51,817 nucleotides of DNA from an uncultured Prevotellaceae bacterium (GTDB lineage Bacteria; Bacteroidota; Bacteroidia; Bacteroidales; Bacteroidaceae), in the NCBI GenBank assembly GCA_937877625.1, contig CALFJG010000044.1, forward strand, positions 1-51,817, read 5' to 3'. The position numbers and the translations under genes were made by a program. Below, piece after piece: positions 22,797 through 32,145 of the stretch (positions are counted from its first letter, which is position 1; the number at the start of each line of letters is the position of its first letter). The notes under the pieces were generated by a model. It was given only the letters and a program-made list of their open reading frames with translations. It searched no databases and was not told where the DNA came from.

Positions 22797-25151
22797 ATGC
22801 TTATACGTCCGATGCACTCCTTGCTAATGTTTGCGTTCAATAGCGCAAAGCGTTGGCTCGTGGCGTTGGCTATAGGCTTATTGTTCTTTTCCAGTTGTTC
22901 GCCAACGCGCTTTTTAGACAATGACGAAACGATGTTATCGCGCGTCAGTTTGATGAGCCTTGACAAACGTGTGAAGCCCGACGACTATCGTGGCTACATC
23001 CGTCAGGAAGCTAATGCTCGTTGGTTTAATCTGGTGAAAGTACCGCTCGGTATCTATTCTCTCTCGCGTGCAGACACCGCCAAACGCGGCGGACGTCTGT
23101 GGAAACGCCTTGGTGAAGCTCCCGTCGTATATGACAGCGCACTCACCAACCAAAGTGCCACAGCCTTACGCGCTGCGTTGCGTACGCACGGCTATCTTCA
23201 GGCCGAGGTCACCACACGCGAAACAACGCTGAAGCGGCGAACACGCGTGCTTTACCAAATGAACCCCGGCCCACGCTGGACAATAGACTCCATTGTCTGT
23301 GAGAGTGAAGACACCGCGATGCTACGCCTTCTTCAGACACTCATCGCCTCGGGGACACTGAAAAAAGGTAGCCCGCTTGATGTGGCCGAGTTGAGTAGCG
23401 AGCGCGACCGCATTGTTAGCACGCTACAAAATCGAGGATACTATGCCTTAAATAAAGATTATATCCTCTTCACCGCAGATACACTGCTAGGCGAAAAGTC
23501 TGCACTGCTCCACGTCGCAATGAACCGTCCTGTGGGCGAGACGAGTATGCAGGCCTATCGTACGCATACAATACGCCGCGTAGATATTTATGAGCGTTCA
23601 TTAAAGGTGGATGATTTAGACACAATAACCTTCAATGATCTTACATTGCATTATCAGCGTCGCCCTTGGTTGCGCCGCCAAGTGTATAACAACCACGTGC
23701 CACTTCGCCACGCCAAACTCTTTTCCGAGCGCGATGTGCAAGATACCTACGCCGGCTTAGGCGGCCTGCAGGCCGTGGCCTACACGATGGTACACGTTTC
23801 TCCCGCTTCTCAGGAGCAGGCCGATACGCTTCGTCCACAACTTGATGCGCAGATTCTTATTAACCCGGCAAGTCGATATAGTATTAGCGCAGAAGCCGAT
23901 GGCACGAATACCAATGGCGATTTAGGAGCAGCTCTCTCACTGACGTTTTCTAACAAGAACACCTTTCACGGCGGCGAGGTACTGAGTTTTAAGGTACGCG
24001 GAGCTTACGAAGCTATCAAAGGATTGGAGGGGTATAACGACCAGCAGAACTATACAGAGTATAGTGCTGAGGCCACCCTGCGATTTCCTACGTTTAAGTT
24101 TCCTTTCCTGCCCCGCAAAATCAATCGAGAACTGAAAGCCATTTCCGAACTCGGCTTGATGTACAACACACAAGACCGCCCGGAGTTCCACCGCCGCATA
24201 CTTACCGCACGTTGGGGCTACAACTGGTCGCACCACAGCGACCAGCGTTGGCAGCATACACTTGATGTGCTGAATATCAACTATGTGTTCCTTCCGTGGA
24301 TTTCCGAAACGTTTCGTACAGAATACTTAGAAGGTACCAATGCCCGAAGTTCTATTTTGCGCAACACGTACGAAAATCTGCTTATTATGCGCATAGGCTA
24401 CGGCTTTGTGTTCTACTCGCGCAGAAATGCCACAGGTATGTCTATGCCCACAGGCAATGGATGGCAGATACGTTTTAACGCCGAAACGGCAGGCAACTTC
24501 CTTTATCTCGCTTCTCATCTGGGAGCCTTTGAGAAAGATGCAAGCGGACAATATCAAGCCCTTGGTATTCCTTTCTCACAGTACGCGAAGTTTGACTTTG
24601 ACTATTCCAAGTTGTTTTCTATTGACGACAACAACAGCCTCGCACTCCACGCGCGTTTCGGTATAGCAATACCTTACGGCAACAGCCTTGTGGTGCCTTA
24701 TGAAAAACGTTACTTTGCAGGAGGAGCCAACAACGTACGCGGGTGGAGCGTACGCGAACTTGGCCCTGGTGGTTACTACACATCAGACGGAAAAGTAAAC
24801 TTTGTGAACCAAACGGGTAATCTGCAGATGCTCCTTTCAGTGGAATATCGCACCAAACTCTTCTGGAAGTTCGGTGGTGCAGCCTTTATTGATGCGGGAA
24901 ATATATGGAACACCCGCAATTATGCCGATATTCCTAACTCGCAGTTTAAGTTTGAGAATGCTATCAAGCAAATCGCCGTGGCCTATGGTGTAGGCCTGCG
25001 TTTTAATATGGACTACTTTATCTTACGTTTGGATGCGGGTATGAAAGCTATCAACCCCGCAGTACCCGAAGGTAAAGACCATTATCCCATTGCCCACCCC
25101 AAACTATCGCGCGACTTTGCCCTACACTTTGCCGTAGGCTTACCGTTCTAA
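22797..25151 (+). CDS. tamL: TamL, outer-membrane assembly lipoprotein of the Omp85 family
   Basis: A 784-residue outer-membrane protein. The N-terminus has a lipoprotein signal ending LLFFSSC, with the acylated cysteine at about residue 34. POTRA-like domains follow (NRGYYALNKDYILFTAD-type sequence near residue 210), then a 16-strand Omp85 beta-barrel with the hallmark FAGGANNVRGWSVRELGPGGY around residue 640 and a C-terminal strand ending HFAVGLPF. In Bacteroidota this lipidated TamA relative pairs with TamB to deliver outer-membrane proteins and lipids. No tamB gene lies in the window. Several in-frame ATGs (22797, 22812, 22827) would all keep the signal peptide. Confidence 0.9.
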   Translation: MLIRPMHSLLMFAFNSAKRWLVALAIGLLFFSSCSPTRFLDNDETMLSRVSLMSLDKRVKPDDYRGYIRQEANARWFNLVKVPLGIYSLSRADTAKRGGRLWKRLGEAPVVYDSALTNQSATALRAALRTHGYLQAEVTTRETTLKRRTRVLYQMNPGPRWTIDSIVCESEDTAMLRLLQTLIASGTLKKGSPLDVAELSSERDRIVSTLQNRGYYALNKDYILFTADTLLGEKSALLHVAMNRPVGETSMQAYRTHTIRRVDIYERSLKVDDLDTITFNDLTLHYQRRPWLRRQVYNNHVPLRHAKLFSERDVQDTYAGLGGLQAVAYTMVHVSPASQEQADTLRPQLDAQILINPASRYSISAEADGTNTNGDLGAALSLTFSNKNTFHGGEVLSFKVRGAYEAIKGLEGYNDQQNYTEYSAEATLRFPTFKFPFLPRKINRELKAISELGLMYNTQDRPEFHRRILTARWGYNWSHHSDQRWQHTLDVLNINYVFLPWISETFRTEYLEGTNARSSILRNTYENLLIMRIGYGFVFYSRRNATGMSMPTGNGWQIRFNAETAGNFLYLASHLGAFEKDASGQYQALGIPFSQYAKFDFDYSKLFSIDDNNSLALHARFGIAIPYGNSLVVPYEKRYFAGGANNVRGWSVRELGPGGYYTSDGKVNFVNQTGNLQMLLSVEYRTKLFWKFGGAAFIDAGNIWNTRNYADIPNSQFKFENAIKQIAVAYGVGLRFNMDYFILRLDAGMKAINPAVPEGKDHYPIAHPKLSRDFALHFAVGLPF

Positions 25152-25183
25152 ATCGTTGCGAAGAAATACTCCTTATATATATT

Positions 25184-26011
25184 ATGGATCTCTTCACCTC
25201 ACAATATCCCCTTGAATTTATCTGTTTCGGCAGTGGTAGCAGCGGAAACTGTTATATCTTGCGCCGCGACAAGGAATGTGTGTTGATAGACCTTGGTATC
25301 GGTATTCGCCAGTTCAAGCGTTATCTGTATCAATACGGCCTCAAACCCTCGCATTTTGTGGCCGCCTTTGTGACACACGACCACACCGACCACGTCAAAG
25401 CCATCGGTAAGTTTGCCGCCGAGACCGGTATCCCCGTATATACTACAGCCCTTGTTCACGAAGGTATGATGCACAATCGTTTTATGGCCAAAAAAGTACC
25501 TGAGAAGCAAGTGCGAATACTAAAAACAGGAGAGACCACCAGCGTGGCAGGTATGGAGTTTACGGCGTTTCCTGTTCCTCACGACAGCAAAGACTGCGTG
25601 GGATATCTCGTTCGCACAGAGCATATATGCCTTTGTCTGGCCACCGATGTAGGTAGCCCCACCGAAGATGTCTGCCAAGCCGTTCGTCAGGCCGACTATG
25701 TGGTGTTGGAAGCCAACTACGACCTTCCGATGCTCGCCACGGGACGCTATCCACAATACCTGAAAGACCGCATACGCGGTGGTCACGGCCATCTCTCTAA
25801 CGATGAGACAGCCGAAACACTGGCTCGCTGTTTGCGAAGTGATGTTAAGCATATTTGGCTCTGCCATCTTAGTGAAGAAAACAATACTCCCGCTCTGGCT
25901 CTATCCACTGTTTGCAGCCAATTGGAAAAGGCCGGTAGGAAACCTTCCGAAGAGTTTGTCATAGAAGCCCTGCCGCGCACGCGTGCTACGGAATTTTACA
26001 CCTTGAACTAA
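25184..26011 (+). CDS. MBL-fold hydrolase, YycJ/WalJ-like
   Basis: A metallo-beta-lactamase-fold protein of 275 residues. The metal site is THDHTDH (64-70), with later ligands likely in PVPHDSKDC, ATDVGS and LCHLS. The N-terminal FGSGSSGNCYIL is the conserved opening of the YycJ/WalJ group, exonuclease-like hydrolases linked to cell-wall regulation in Firmicutes and possibly DNA repair elsewhere. The biological substrate here is unknown. It lies 32 bases after tamL and is likely the last gene of that unit; a hairpin follows its stop by 4 bases. Confidence 0.85.
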   Translation: MDLFTSQYPLEFICFGSGSSGNCYILRRDKECVLIDLGIGIRQFKRYLYQYGLKPSHFVAAFVTHDHTDHVKAIGKFAAETGIPVYTTALVHEGMMHNRFMAKKVPEKQVRILKTGETTSVAGMEFTAFPVPHDSKDCVGYLVRTEHICLCLATDVGSPTEDVCQAVRQADYVVLEANYDLPMLATGRYPQYLKDRIRGGHGHLSNDETAETLARCLRSDVKHIWLCHLSEENNTPALALSTVCSQLEKAGRKPSEEFVIEALPRTRATEFYTLN

Positions 26012-26015
26012 AAAA

Positions 26016-26037
26016 TTGATGCAAAAACTTGCATCAA
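26016..26037. terminator. Perfect 9-bp hairpin between the hydrolase gene and tRNA-Cys
   Basis: TTGATGCAA (26016-26024), a 4-base AAAC loop, and TTGCATCAA (26029-26037) form a perfect stem. It is flanked by an A-run on the left, so read on the minus strand it has a following T-run and looks like an intrinsic terminator. On the plus strand its right arm contains the -33 TTG of the tRNA promoter. Confidence 0.6.
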
Positions 26038-26059
26038 CCTCAGAGAAACATTACTTTTG
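26029..26059 (+). promoter_or_regulatory. Promoter of tRNA-Cys
   Basis: TTG (26029-26031), then 20 bases, then TACTTTTG (26052-26059). Spacing and both boxes fit the Bacteroidota housekeeping sigma consensus. The mature tRNA begins 52 bases downstream. Confidence 0.7.
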
Positions 26060-26111
26060 CAGCCGCAATGCCGCAAAAACTATCAAGGCGTGCAAGCGTT
26101 CTACAATTATT

Positions 26112-26182
26112 GGTACCTTGACCGAGTGGTTAGGTAGCGGTCTGCAAAACCGTTTACAGCAGTTCGAATCTGCTAGGTACCT
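26112..26182 (+). tRNA. tRNA-Cys (anticodon GCA)
   Basis: A 71-base cloverleaf. The 7-bp acceptor stem is GGTACCT (26112-26118) with AGGTACC (26175-26181); the discriminator base is T, as expected for cysteine. The anticodon stem GCGGT/ACCGT encloses the loop CTGCAAA, giving anticodon GCA. The T arm is AGCAG-TTCGAAT-CTGCT. No CCA is encoded, so it must be added after transcription. It is a single-tRNA transcription unit with its own promoter and terminator. Confidence 0.95.
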
Positions 26183-26223
26183 CAACCAAAATCCATACTC
26201 ATTAACACAAAAGTCTAGACAGG

Positions 26224-26258
26224 AAAGACCGCCGTTGAGAAACGCCGGTCTTTTTTTT
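26224..26258 (+). terminator. Intrinsic terminator of tRNA-Cys
   Basis: AAGACCG (left arm) pairs with CGGTCTT (right arm); after one C/C mismatch an inner CGTT/AACG stem closes a GAGA loop, followed by eight T residues. It sits 42 bases past the tRNA. Confidence 0.88.
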
Positions 26259-26292
26259 GTGTGCTTGTAGTAAGGTGAGGAGGAGGACGCTA

Positions 26293-28248
26293 CTACTTAA
26301 TAAGTCCCGTGCGATAGGCATTAAGCAGTCCGCGAAGGTCTTCTATTTGTTCGCGCAGTTGTTGGCCTTTGTCGGTGTCTGCCACCATTTGTCGCTGTCC
26401 GGTCATCTCCACAATCTGTGTAGTGGAGCGAATGTCAGTGCCACGCTCCACTGCTTCACTGCGCGAGGCAAAGGGCTCGTGTTGAACCAGTTGGAAGCCT
26501 CGGCTGTGGTATACAAGAGTATAACCCGCAATGCCCGTCGTCTCGTGGTAGGCTGCTGCAAATCCGCCGTCTATCACCATCAAACGTCCTTCGGCTTTGA
26601 TAGGATTTTCACCGCGTGACACGTGTACGGGTACGTGTCCGTTGATGATGTGTCGGTGTTGCCCCGTCACACCAAAATCGTTGAGGATATGGTCGCAAAC
26701 ACGAGCATTATCGCGGAGTTTGTAGTAGAAACCTTTCTCCTCGTGATGTGTTTCTTTGTCAGCAATAAAATAGCGTTCAAAAGTAGCCATCTTCGACTTG
26801 TCGAAGAGCGGACTATCGGGGCCGCACCACAGATACCAGATAAAGTCGCGACTACGAGTGCGTTCTTTCTTGTCGGCCTGTTCGTCAAAGGCCTGGCGCA
26901 CAAGTCGGTCCACCCTATCCATCAACGCCCTACCGCTAACCATCTCTCCGCCTATCACAACCGGTTTTAGACTGCCATCCTCGCTCAGAGGCACACTGGC
27001 GTGGAAGAGCAGGTTGTCGTTGTAAATACCATACATCGCACCACGGCGTAAGAGGCATCGAATATGGCCGCGCAGACGTGGCGACATCTCAAAGCTATGT
27101 TGCAGACGTTGCATTAGTGCTTCTTCTTCCGAAGACAAGCGGCACGGATTGCTCGCATCAATCGTGGGGAATTGTTTGTCAAGCAGTTCATAACTTTTTC
27201 CCGCGATATTTATTGTTCCGTGGGTGTAATCTATTGCGGTGAGCAAGTTGCGGTCGGTCATTTGCCATTCAGGGTGTGCCTCATAGAGTTGCCCCTCTAA
27301 TTTTAGTGCTATAACGGTAATGGCCTTATGCATTTGCGCGGTGATACGACGTTCTTTCTCGGTCATAGTGCGCTTCGTGCCGTCGAGTACACGTGGAATA
27401 AAACGCTCGCAGGGGTCGTCGGCGTAGGCTTCCATAGCAAACGTGGCGAGGCTAACAAGGCTTATGCCGTAGCCATCTTCTAAGGTGCGTGTATTGGCAT
27501 AGCGTAATGACAAACGTAGCACGGTGGCGATGCAGGCGAGGTTGCCTGCTGCAGCACCCATCCACAGCATATCGTGGTTACCCCATTGTATATCCACGTG
27601 GTGGTATTGTGAGAGAGTGTCCATTATGAGGTGCGCGCCGGGGCCGCGGTCGTAGATGTCGCCGAGGATATGTAGGCGGTCGATGGTGAGATGCTGAATA
27701 AGATAGCATAGTGCAATGATAAAACTATCAGCACGGCGCGTGGCGATGATAGAACGAATAATGCCGTTGAAATAGTCTTGTTTGTTGTGGCCGTCGCTTG
27801 TTTCGTGGAGCAATTCCTCAATGATATAGGCAAACTCTTGCGGCAACGCCTTGCGCACCTTAGAGCGTGTGTATTTTGATGACACATTTCGACACACTGC
27901 CACAAGCCGATTGAGTGTGGTGTCGTAGAAATCATCAATATCGGCCTCGTGTTGTTTGATAAGTTCCAGTTTCTCCTCGGGGTAATATATTAATGTGCAA
28001 AGATCTTTGAGTTCTTGCTCGCGCAACGTGGCGGCAAAGAGCTCGCGCACTTTGCGTTTAATGTTTCCGCTGGCGTTGCGCAAAATGTGTTGAAAGGCAG
28101 CGTTCTCACCGTGTAGGTCGGCCATAAAATGCTCGGTGGGTTTCGGCAGGTTGAGAATTGCTTCAAGATTGATAATCTCTGTGGCCACGCTGGCTATGTC
28201 GGGGAATTTGCTTGAGAGCAAGCGAAGAAAACGAAGGTCGGTATTCAT
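26293..28248 (-). CDS. fbp: Fructose-1,6-bisphosphatase, class III
   Basis: A large class III FBPase of 651 residues, the type found in Firmicutes and Bacteroidota. It converts fructose-1,6-bisphosphate to fructose-6-phosphate in gluconeogenesis. The metallophosphoesterase motifs are visible: DLHGE (44-48), GDIYDRG (196-202), GNHD (223-226), and a later GHVPV near residue 545. Length is standard. The start is the ATG at 28246-28248. It is convergent with the tRNA-Cys unit and appears to be monocistronic; the 94 bases up to batE contain no clear promoter. Confidence 0.95.
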   Translation of the reverse strand: MNTDLRFLRLLSSKFPDIASVATEIINLEAILNLPKPTEHFMADLHGENAAFQHILRNASGNIKRKVRELFAATLREQELKDLCTLIYYPEEKLELIKQHEADIDDFYDTTLNRLVAVCRNVSSKYTRSKVRKALPQEFAYIIEELLHETSDGHNKQDYFNGIIRSIIATRRADSFIIALCYLIQHLTIDRLHILGDIYDRGPGAHLIMDTLSQYHHVDIQWGNHDMLWMGAAAGNLACIATVLRLSLRYANTRTLEDGYGISLVSLATFAMEAYADDPCERFIPRVLDGTKRTMTEKERRITAQMHKAITVIALKLEGQLYEAHPEWQMTDRNLLTAIDYTHGTINIAGKSYELLDKQFPTIDASNPCRLSSEEEALMQRLQHSFEMSPRLRGHIRCLLRRGAMYGIYNDNLLFHASVPLSEDGSLKPVVIGGEMVSGRALMDRVDRLVRQAFDEQADKKERTRSRDFIWYLWCGPDSPLFDKSKMATFERYFIADKETHHEEKGFYYKLRDNARVCDHILNDFGVTGQHRHIINGHVPVHVSRGENPIKAEGRLMVIDGGFAAAYHETTGIAGYTLVYHSRGFQLVQHEPFASRSEAVERGTDIRSTTQIVEMTGQRQMVADTDKGQQLREQIEDLRGLLNAYRTGLIK

Positions 28249-28342
28249 AAGACTTGATGTAAGAATTTACTTTTGTTATTGAGCGGAGTAAACGTTTTTA
28301 AGGAATGCTGTAAATCAATCGTATTCTACGCATCGTCCTTGG

Positions 28343-29017
28343 TTATTGTTCAACGGTTTCTATGTCTTCTGTTTGTATCCAACTTTCAGTACCATCGGGC
28401 AGTTGTGCTGCAGCAAGGCTGTCGGGGGTGATTACTCCCGTGAGTATAAGCGTTGTGCCGGCGTGCAACTGCCGTTTTGGTGCTTCTGTGCGACTACTAC
28501 GGGTGCGAGCGGGCGTGGTACGCACTACTACGGCGCGGTGTTCGTTGGCAAATCGCCAAGCGGTAGCCATTGCCGATGATAGCGTAAAGAGCAGAAAGAG
28601 CAGGGATATAGCACAAGTAAAGAATGCGATTTTCTTTATACGCGGCTTTTGGCTATGGCGAAACACGAGCCACAGGGCAAGGACTAAGGCTATGAACAAC
28701 AGCGAACGTGCCAGCCACGTACCACTGTTCTGCCCGAAGACAATCTGTTTTGTCCACGACACGAAAAACATTTCTGGCTGTGAGGCAAAGCGGTCGGACA
28801 AAAGTGTTCGCACGTGGGAAAGGTTGTATGCCGCATCATCGTCGGCAGGGTTGAGCCGCAGGGCACGTTCGTATGCCAATACCGCGCCTCCCATATCGTG
28901 GTTGCGGTAGCAAGCGTTACCTTCGTTATAATAATCGGTAGCCGTTTTTGCTGGTGAGGCAAACAACACACACGGCACAAGGCACACCATATATATATAT
29001 AGGAGTAATGTTTTCAT
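28343..29017 (-). CDS. batE: BatE, TPR and SH3-like protein of the Bat operon
   Basis: A 224-residue membrane protein. A signal peptide (up to FASPA) is followed by a tetratricopeptide repeat pair (ATDYYNEGNACYRNHDMGGAVLAYERAL and the AAYNLSHVR repeat, residues about 27-75), two membrane helices (SLLFIALVLALWLVF; FFTCAISLLFLLFTLSS), and a C-terminal SH3b-like region (HAGTTLILTGVI...GTESWIQTEDIETV). This layout is that of BatE. The start overlaps the batD stop as ATGA. It is the last gene of the operon. Confidence 0.88.
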   Translation of the reverse strand: MKTLLLYIYMVCLVPCVLFASPAKTATDYYNEGNACYRNHDMGGAVLAYERALRLNPADDDAAYNLSHVRTLLSDRFASQPEMFFVSWTKQIVFGQNSGTWLARSLLFIALVLALWLVFRHSQKPRIKKIAFFTCAISLLFLLFTLSSAMATAWRFANEHRAVVVRTTPARTRSSRTEAPKRQLHAGTTLILTGVITPDSLAAAQLPDGTESWIQTEDIETVEQ

Positions 29018-30402
29018 GATTTGGTGTCAAAGATGTGAACAACTTCTGAGGCACGGTCGGCGAGTGTGTTGATTAGTGCGTTGTCGGAGGTGCGCGGAGC
29101 AAAAGCCGCAGTGTCTATGTCTCGGAGCAGTGTTTGCCACAAGGCAACGCTTTCGGCTGAGAAGCCTTCTGACAAGAGTCTTTCACCCATTTCGCCAGGG
29201 CTGAGTGTTGCGGTTTCGCTATTGTGATTTGCAATATGTTCTTGGGCAAAGTGTGTGAGGCAGTGTGTTAAAACGGAAAGTGCAGCGTAGTAATCACCGG
29301 TATTGATTAGTTGTTTTGCCCGCGCTATCTCTTTTTCGGCACGTACTCTTGCTCCACGCACACCGAGCATCTGTTGCTTTCGGGCATTATGACGCTGCCA
29401 CATAGTGTCGGCGGCAAAGTAGAAGATAATAAGCAGCAATAGTCCGCCGAGAAAATGTCCGATGCCCCAGTTCTTTGTCCAAGCGTTAGCGTCTTCTTGT
29501 CTGTCGGCACGGATACCGCTCTCACGCAGTGCTGCCTCGGCCTCTATCTCTGCCTCGGTGCGTAGTCCTTTTTCCACGTTGAGTTCCACGGGGGGAAGTG
29601 CCACACTGACGTATTCGCGAGTAGCGGGGTTGAAATAACAAAACGTATCAGCGGGCATCGTAAAGCGTCCTTTCGTGCGTGGCATAAAGGGATAGCGAAA
29701 CGTCACACTGCCGCTCATTCCTTCTTTGGAGATATGCGTATTGTCGTCGGTAGTAGTGTCAAAGATGTCAAAACTATCTGGGAAGTTCAGTCTTGCAGGT
29801 GTGATAAGTCGCAGGTTGCCTTGCCCGCTGATAGTCACCGAGTATGTAGCGATGTCGCCCGTGCGTAGTGTGTTATGGCTCACATTCGTTGTCACATCAA
29901 ACCTTCCCACTGCTCCGCCAAAGGCTTTCGGCGCGGGCTGTGGCAAAGCATCTACTTGTAACGTCAGGTTGGGTACGCGGCGTTTCAGTGTGATTTTAGG
30001 TCCCAAGCCGCTCAAGTCGCCTTGTCCTATGTGTACCTCACAGTTAAACGTCAAACCTGGCACTACAATAGTTCCTGCACGCTGGGGAAAGACGATTGTC
30101 TGCTTCACCACGCCGGCACGCCCCACCCTGCCGCCTACCGTTTCTGTATAGACGGATTTGTTCTCTGGTTGTGGTATTTCTTGCGACACAAGACCTTCAA
30201 AGTCGGGCTTGTTTATTCCCACACTCAGACCCATCGTGCCAAAGGCATGAAAGGTATAAGTAAGAAGCACAGCCTCTTGCTCATAAACGTGTGTGCGCGA
30301 GGCAGACACGGTGAAATAGAGTTGTTCCTCGGGCAGGACATCATCAGCCACAGCGATGAGCGAACAGCAAAGTGTAAGAAAGAGTATCTGAAAACGTTTC
30401 AT
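29014..30402 (-). CDS. batD: BatD, oxygen-tolerance family protein
   Basis: A 462-residue protein with a signal peptide (MKRFQILFLTLCCSLIAVA) and a large extracytoplasmic beta-sandwich region (YFTVSASRTHVYEQEAVLLTYTF onward), then a membrane helix near residue 310 (FLGGLLLLIIFYFAAD) and a cytoplasmic helical tail. The sequence YPFMPRTKGRFTMPADTFCYFNPATREYVS is characteristic of the BatD family. The frame is open upstream for 16 codons, with another ATG at 30423, but the 30402 ATG gives the signal peptide. It lies 41 bases after batC and is coupled to batE. Confidence 0.9.
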   Translation of the reverse strand: MKRFQILFLTLCCSLIAVADDVLPEEQLYFTVSASRTHVYEQEAVLLTYTFHAFGTMGLSVGINKPDFEGLVSQEIPQPENKSVYTETVGGRVGRAGVVKQTIVFPQRAGTIVVPGLTFNCEVHIGQGDLSGLGPKITLKRRVPNLTLQVDALPQPAPKAFGGAVGRFDVTTNVSHNTLRTGDIATYSVTISGQGNLRLITPARLNFPDSFDIFDTTTDDNTHISKEGMSGSVTFRYPFMPRTKGRFTMPADTFCYFNPATREYVSVALPPVELNVEKGLRTEAEIEAEAALRESGIRADRQEDANAWTKNWGIGHFLGGLLLLIIFYFAADTMWQRHNARKQQMLGVRGARVRAEKEIARAKQLINTGDYYAALSVLTHCLTHFAQEHIANHNSETATLSPGEMGERLLSEGFSAESVALWQTLLRDIDTAAFAPRTSDNALINTLADRASEVVHIFDTKS

Positions 30403-30443
30403 AAAACGATGGCACAAGGGCATAAAAATTTCGCTTGCAAAAC

Positions 30444-31088
30444 TTACCAATTCTTATCCATAGCGTCTTGCTGCGAACGTGCTTGGTTAATTTTTTGGCG
30501 TGTGTCGTCCTCGGCACGGCGCGCAAGATTTAGGAGTTGTTGTGTCGGGTCTTGTTGTTGTTCGGGTTGGTCTTGTTGTTGGTTTTGTTCTTGTTCCTGT
30601 TCTTCTTGTTGCTCTTGGTTGTTTTGTTCATCGTTACGCAGTTGATACTGACAGAGTGCAAGATTGTAACGCGTTTCTTCGTCAGAGGGATTGAGGCGTA
30701 AACTCTCCTTATAGGCTTCTGCGGCTTCTTGTAAAAATTTTCTGCTGCTGGCTACGTCGGTAGCGGCTTGCCCTTGATGTATTACTCCGATGTTATGCCA
30801 CGCCTGTGCCGAGAGCGGTGTGCCTTCTGAAAGGCGTGCGGCATCTTCAAAGGCTTTCAGAGCCGCCTCGGTGTTTTGTTGTGCTAAGTAGGCACACCCC
30901 AGATTGTAGTGCGCCGTGGCATTGTCGGGTGCTTGGTGAAGCACCTGCAGATAGCATTTTTCAGCCTCGGCATAGTGTCCCTGGCGATACAAACGGTTTC
31001 CACGTTCTACCACGCTCCAGTCTGCCGACTGAGCAACTACGGACAGCGATGCGAAAAAGGAAAGGAGTATAAGAAGGCCGTGCTTCAT
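30444..31088 (-). CDS. batC: BatC, TPR protein with Gln-rich tail
   Basis: A 214-residue exported protein. The signal peptide ends SVVAQ. Tetratricopeptide repeats occupy about residues 25-155 (RGNRLYRQGHYAEAEKCYLQVL, TAHYNLGCAYLAQQNTEAALKAFEDA, AEAYKESLRLNPSDEETRYNLAL). From about 155 to 190 the chain is almost entirely Q, E, N and D, then LLNLARRAEDDTRQK. This low-complexity linker is common in BatC. It probably scaffolds the Bat VWA proteins at the membrane surface. It starts 10 bases after batB. Confidence 0.9.
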   Translation of the reverse strand: MKHGLLILLSFFASLSVVAQSADWSVVERGNRLYRQGHYAEAEKCYLQVLHQAPDNATAHYNLGCAYLAQQNTEAALKAFEDAARLSEGTPLSAQAWHNIGVIHQGQAATDVASSRKFLQEAAEAYKESLRLNPSDEETRYNLALCQYQLRNDEQNNQEQQEEQEQEQNQQQDQPEQQQDPTQQLLNLARRAEDDTRQKINQARSQQDAMDKNW

Positions 31089-31098
31089 AGTTCTTGTG

Positions 31099-32121
31099 TT
31101 ATGATTTCTGGCGAAAAAGGCGTTCGCCCCAACGGTGGTAAATAGGGTTCTTGGTTTCGAGCATAAAGAATTCTATGAGCAAGAGCAGAAGTGTCAGCAC
31201 GCCGAAAGCTACGAATTGTTCGTTGTAGGCGGCATAGGTAGTGTGTGTGGCGGTGCGTCTTAGTTGTGAGAGTTCGTTGCGCAACTGGTTTGCGGCGTGC
31301 TCGCCTTGGTCTATATGTAGATACTTACCGCCGGCGGCTTCTGCCACACGTCGGCACCCCGCTTCGTCGAGCCGGCTCACTACCACCTCTCCGTTCTTAT
31401 CGGTGAGTGAGCCTTCGCCCATAGGTATCTCCGCTCCTTGTGACGTGCCTAAGCCTAAGACATAAAGACTTACGCCGAGCTCGCGCAATTCCTGTGCAGC
31501 AGATAGGGCATCCTCACCGTGGTTTTCTCCATCGGTGATAACGATAAGTGCCTTGCCTGTTTCTTCGTGCGAAAACATTTGTCCGCCGAGGCGTATGGCT
31601 TTGGCCATATCGGTGCCTTGTAGGGAAACGCTGGTAGTGGAGAGTTGGTTTATAAACATCTTGGCTGCCTCGCTCGATGTGGTAAGTGGCATCTGCGGCC
31701 ACGCCTCGCCGGCAAAGACGGCCAGTGCTATTTTGTCGTTACGCTGTGCATCAACGAGCGAAGAAGCAAACAAACGCGCGCGTTCAAGTCGCGACGGCTG
31801 CACGTCGCACGCCAACATAGAGTTTGACACATCAACGACCAGAACGATTTCAATACTCACGCGTGTTTCATCTACCTCCGCCACGCCGTATTGCGGACGT
31901 GCCGCCATTAGGATGAGGAGTGTCGTTGCCGTGAGTGCCAAAGAAAACTTCACCCACGGCCTTATGCGCGAGAAGCCCGGCACCAAGCGGCGAACCAGTT
32001 GCGGCGTGCCAAACTGTGCGAGTCTGCGATGCAACTGCCAGCCCAGCATCAGCCGCGCCCCTATCAAGACAGGGAGTAGCAGAAGCAGATAAAGCATTTC
32101 GGGGTTGGCAAAGCGAAACAT
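31099..32121 (-). CDS. batB: BatB, membrane von Willebrand A protein
   Basis: A 340-residue protein with two N-terminal membrane helices (MLYLLLLLPVLIGARLML; FSLALTATTLLILMAA), a von Willebrand factor A domain and a C-terminal helix near residue 310 (FVAFGVLTLLLLLIEFFML). The metal-ion-dependent adhesion site begins DVSNS (97-101) and continues with TDMAKAI and ITDGENHGED. It is paralogous to BatA, encoded 24 bases upstream. VWA domains of this type bind partners via the metal site and often work with MoxR ATPases, which is the case here. Confidence 0.93.
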   Translation of the reverse strand: MFRFANPEMLYLLLLLPVLIGARLMLGWQLHRRLAQFGTPQLVRRLVPGFSRIRPWVKFSLALTATTLLILMAARPQYGVAEVDETRVSIEIVLVVDVSNSMLACDVQPSRLERARLFASSLVDAQRNDKIALAVFAGEAWPQMPLTTSSEAAKMFINQLSTTSVSLQGTDMAKAIRLGGQMFSHEETGKALIVITDGENHGEDALSAAQELRELGVSLYVLGLGTSQGAEIPMGEGSLTDKNGEVVVSRLDEAGCRRVAEAAGGKYLHIDQGEHAANQLRNELSQLRRTATHTTYAAYNEQFVAFGVLTLLLLLIEFFMLETKNPIYHRWGERLFRQKS

Positions 32122-32145
32122 TCTTCTTCGGCTTGTTTGTGAGTG

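Noticed and set aside
28268..28275. TACTTTTG promoter box on the plus strand
   Set aside because: No plus-strand gene follows; the region is flanked by minus-strand fbp and batE, so the match is probably chance.
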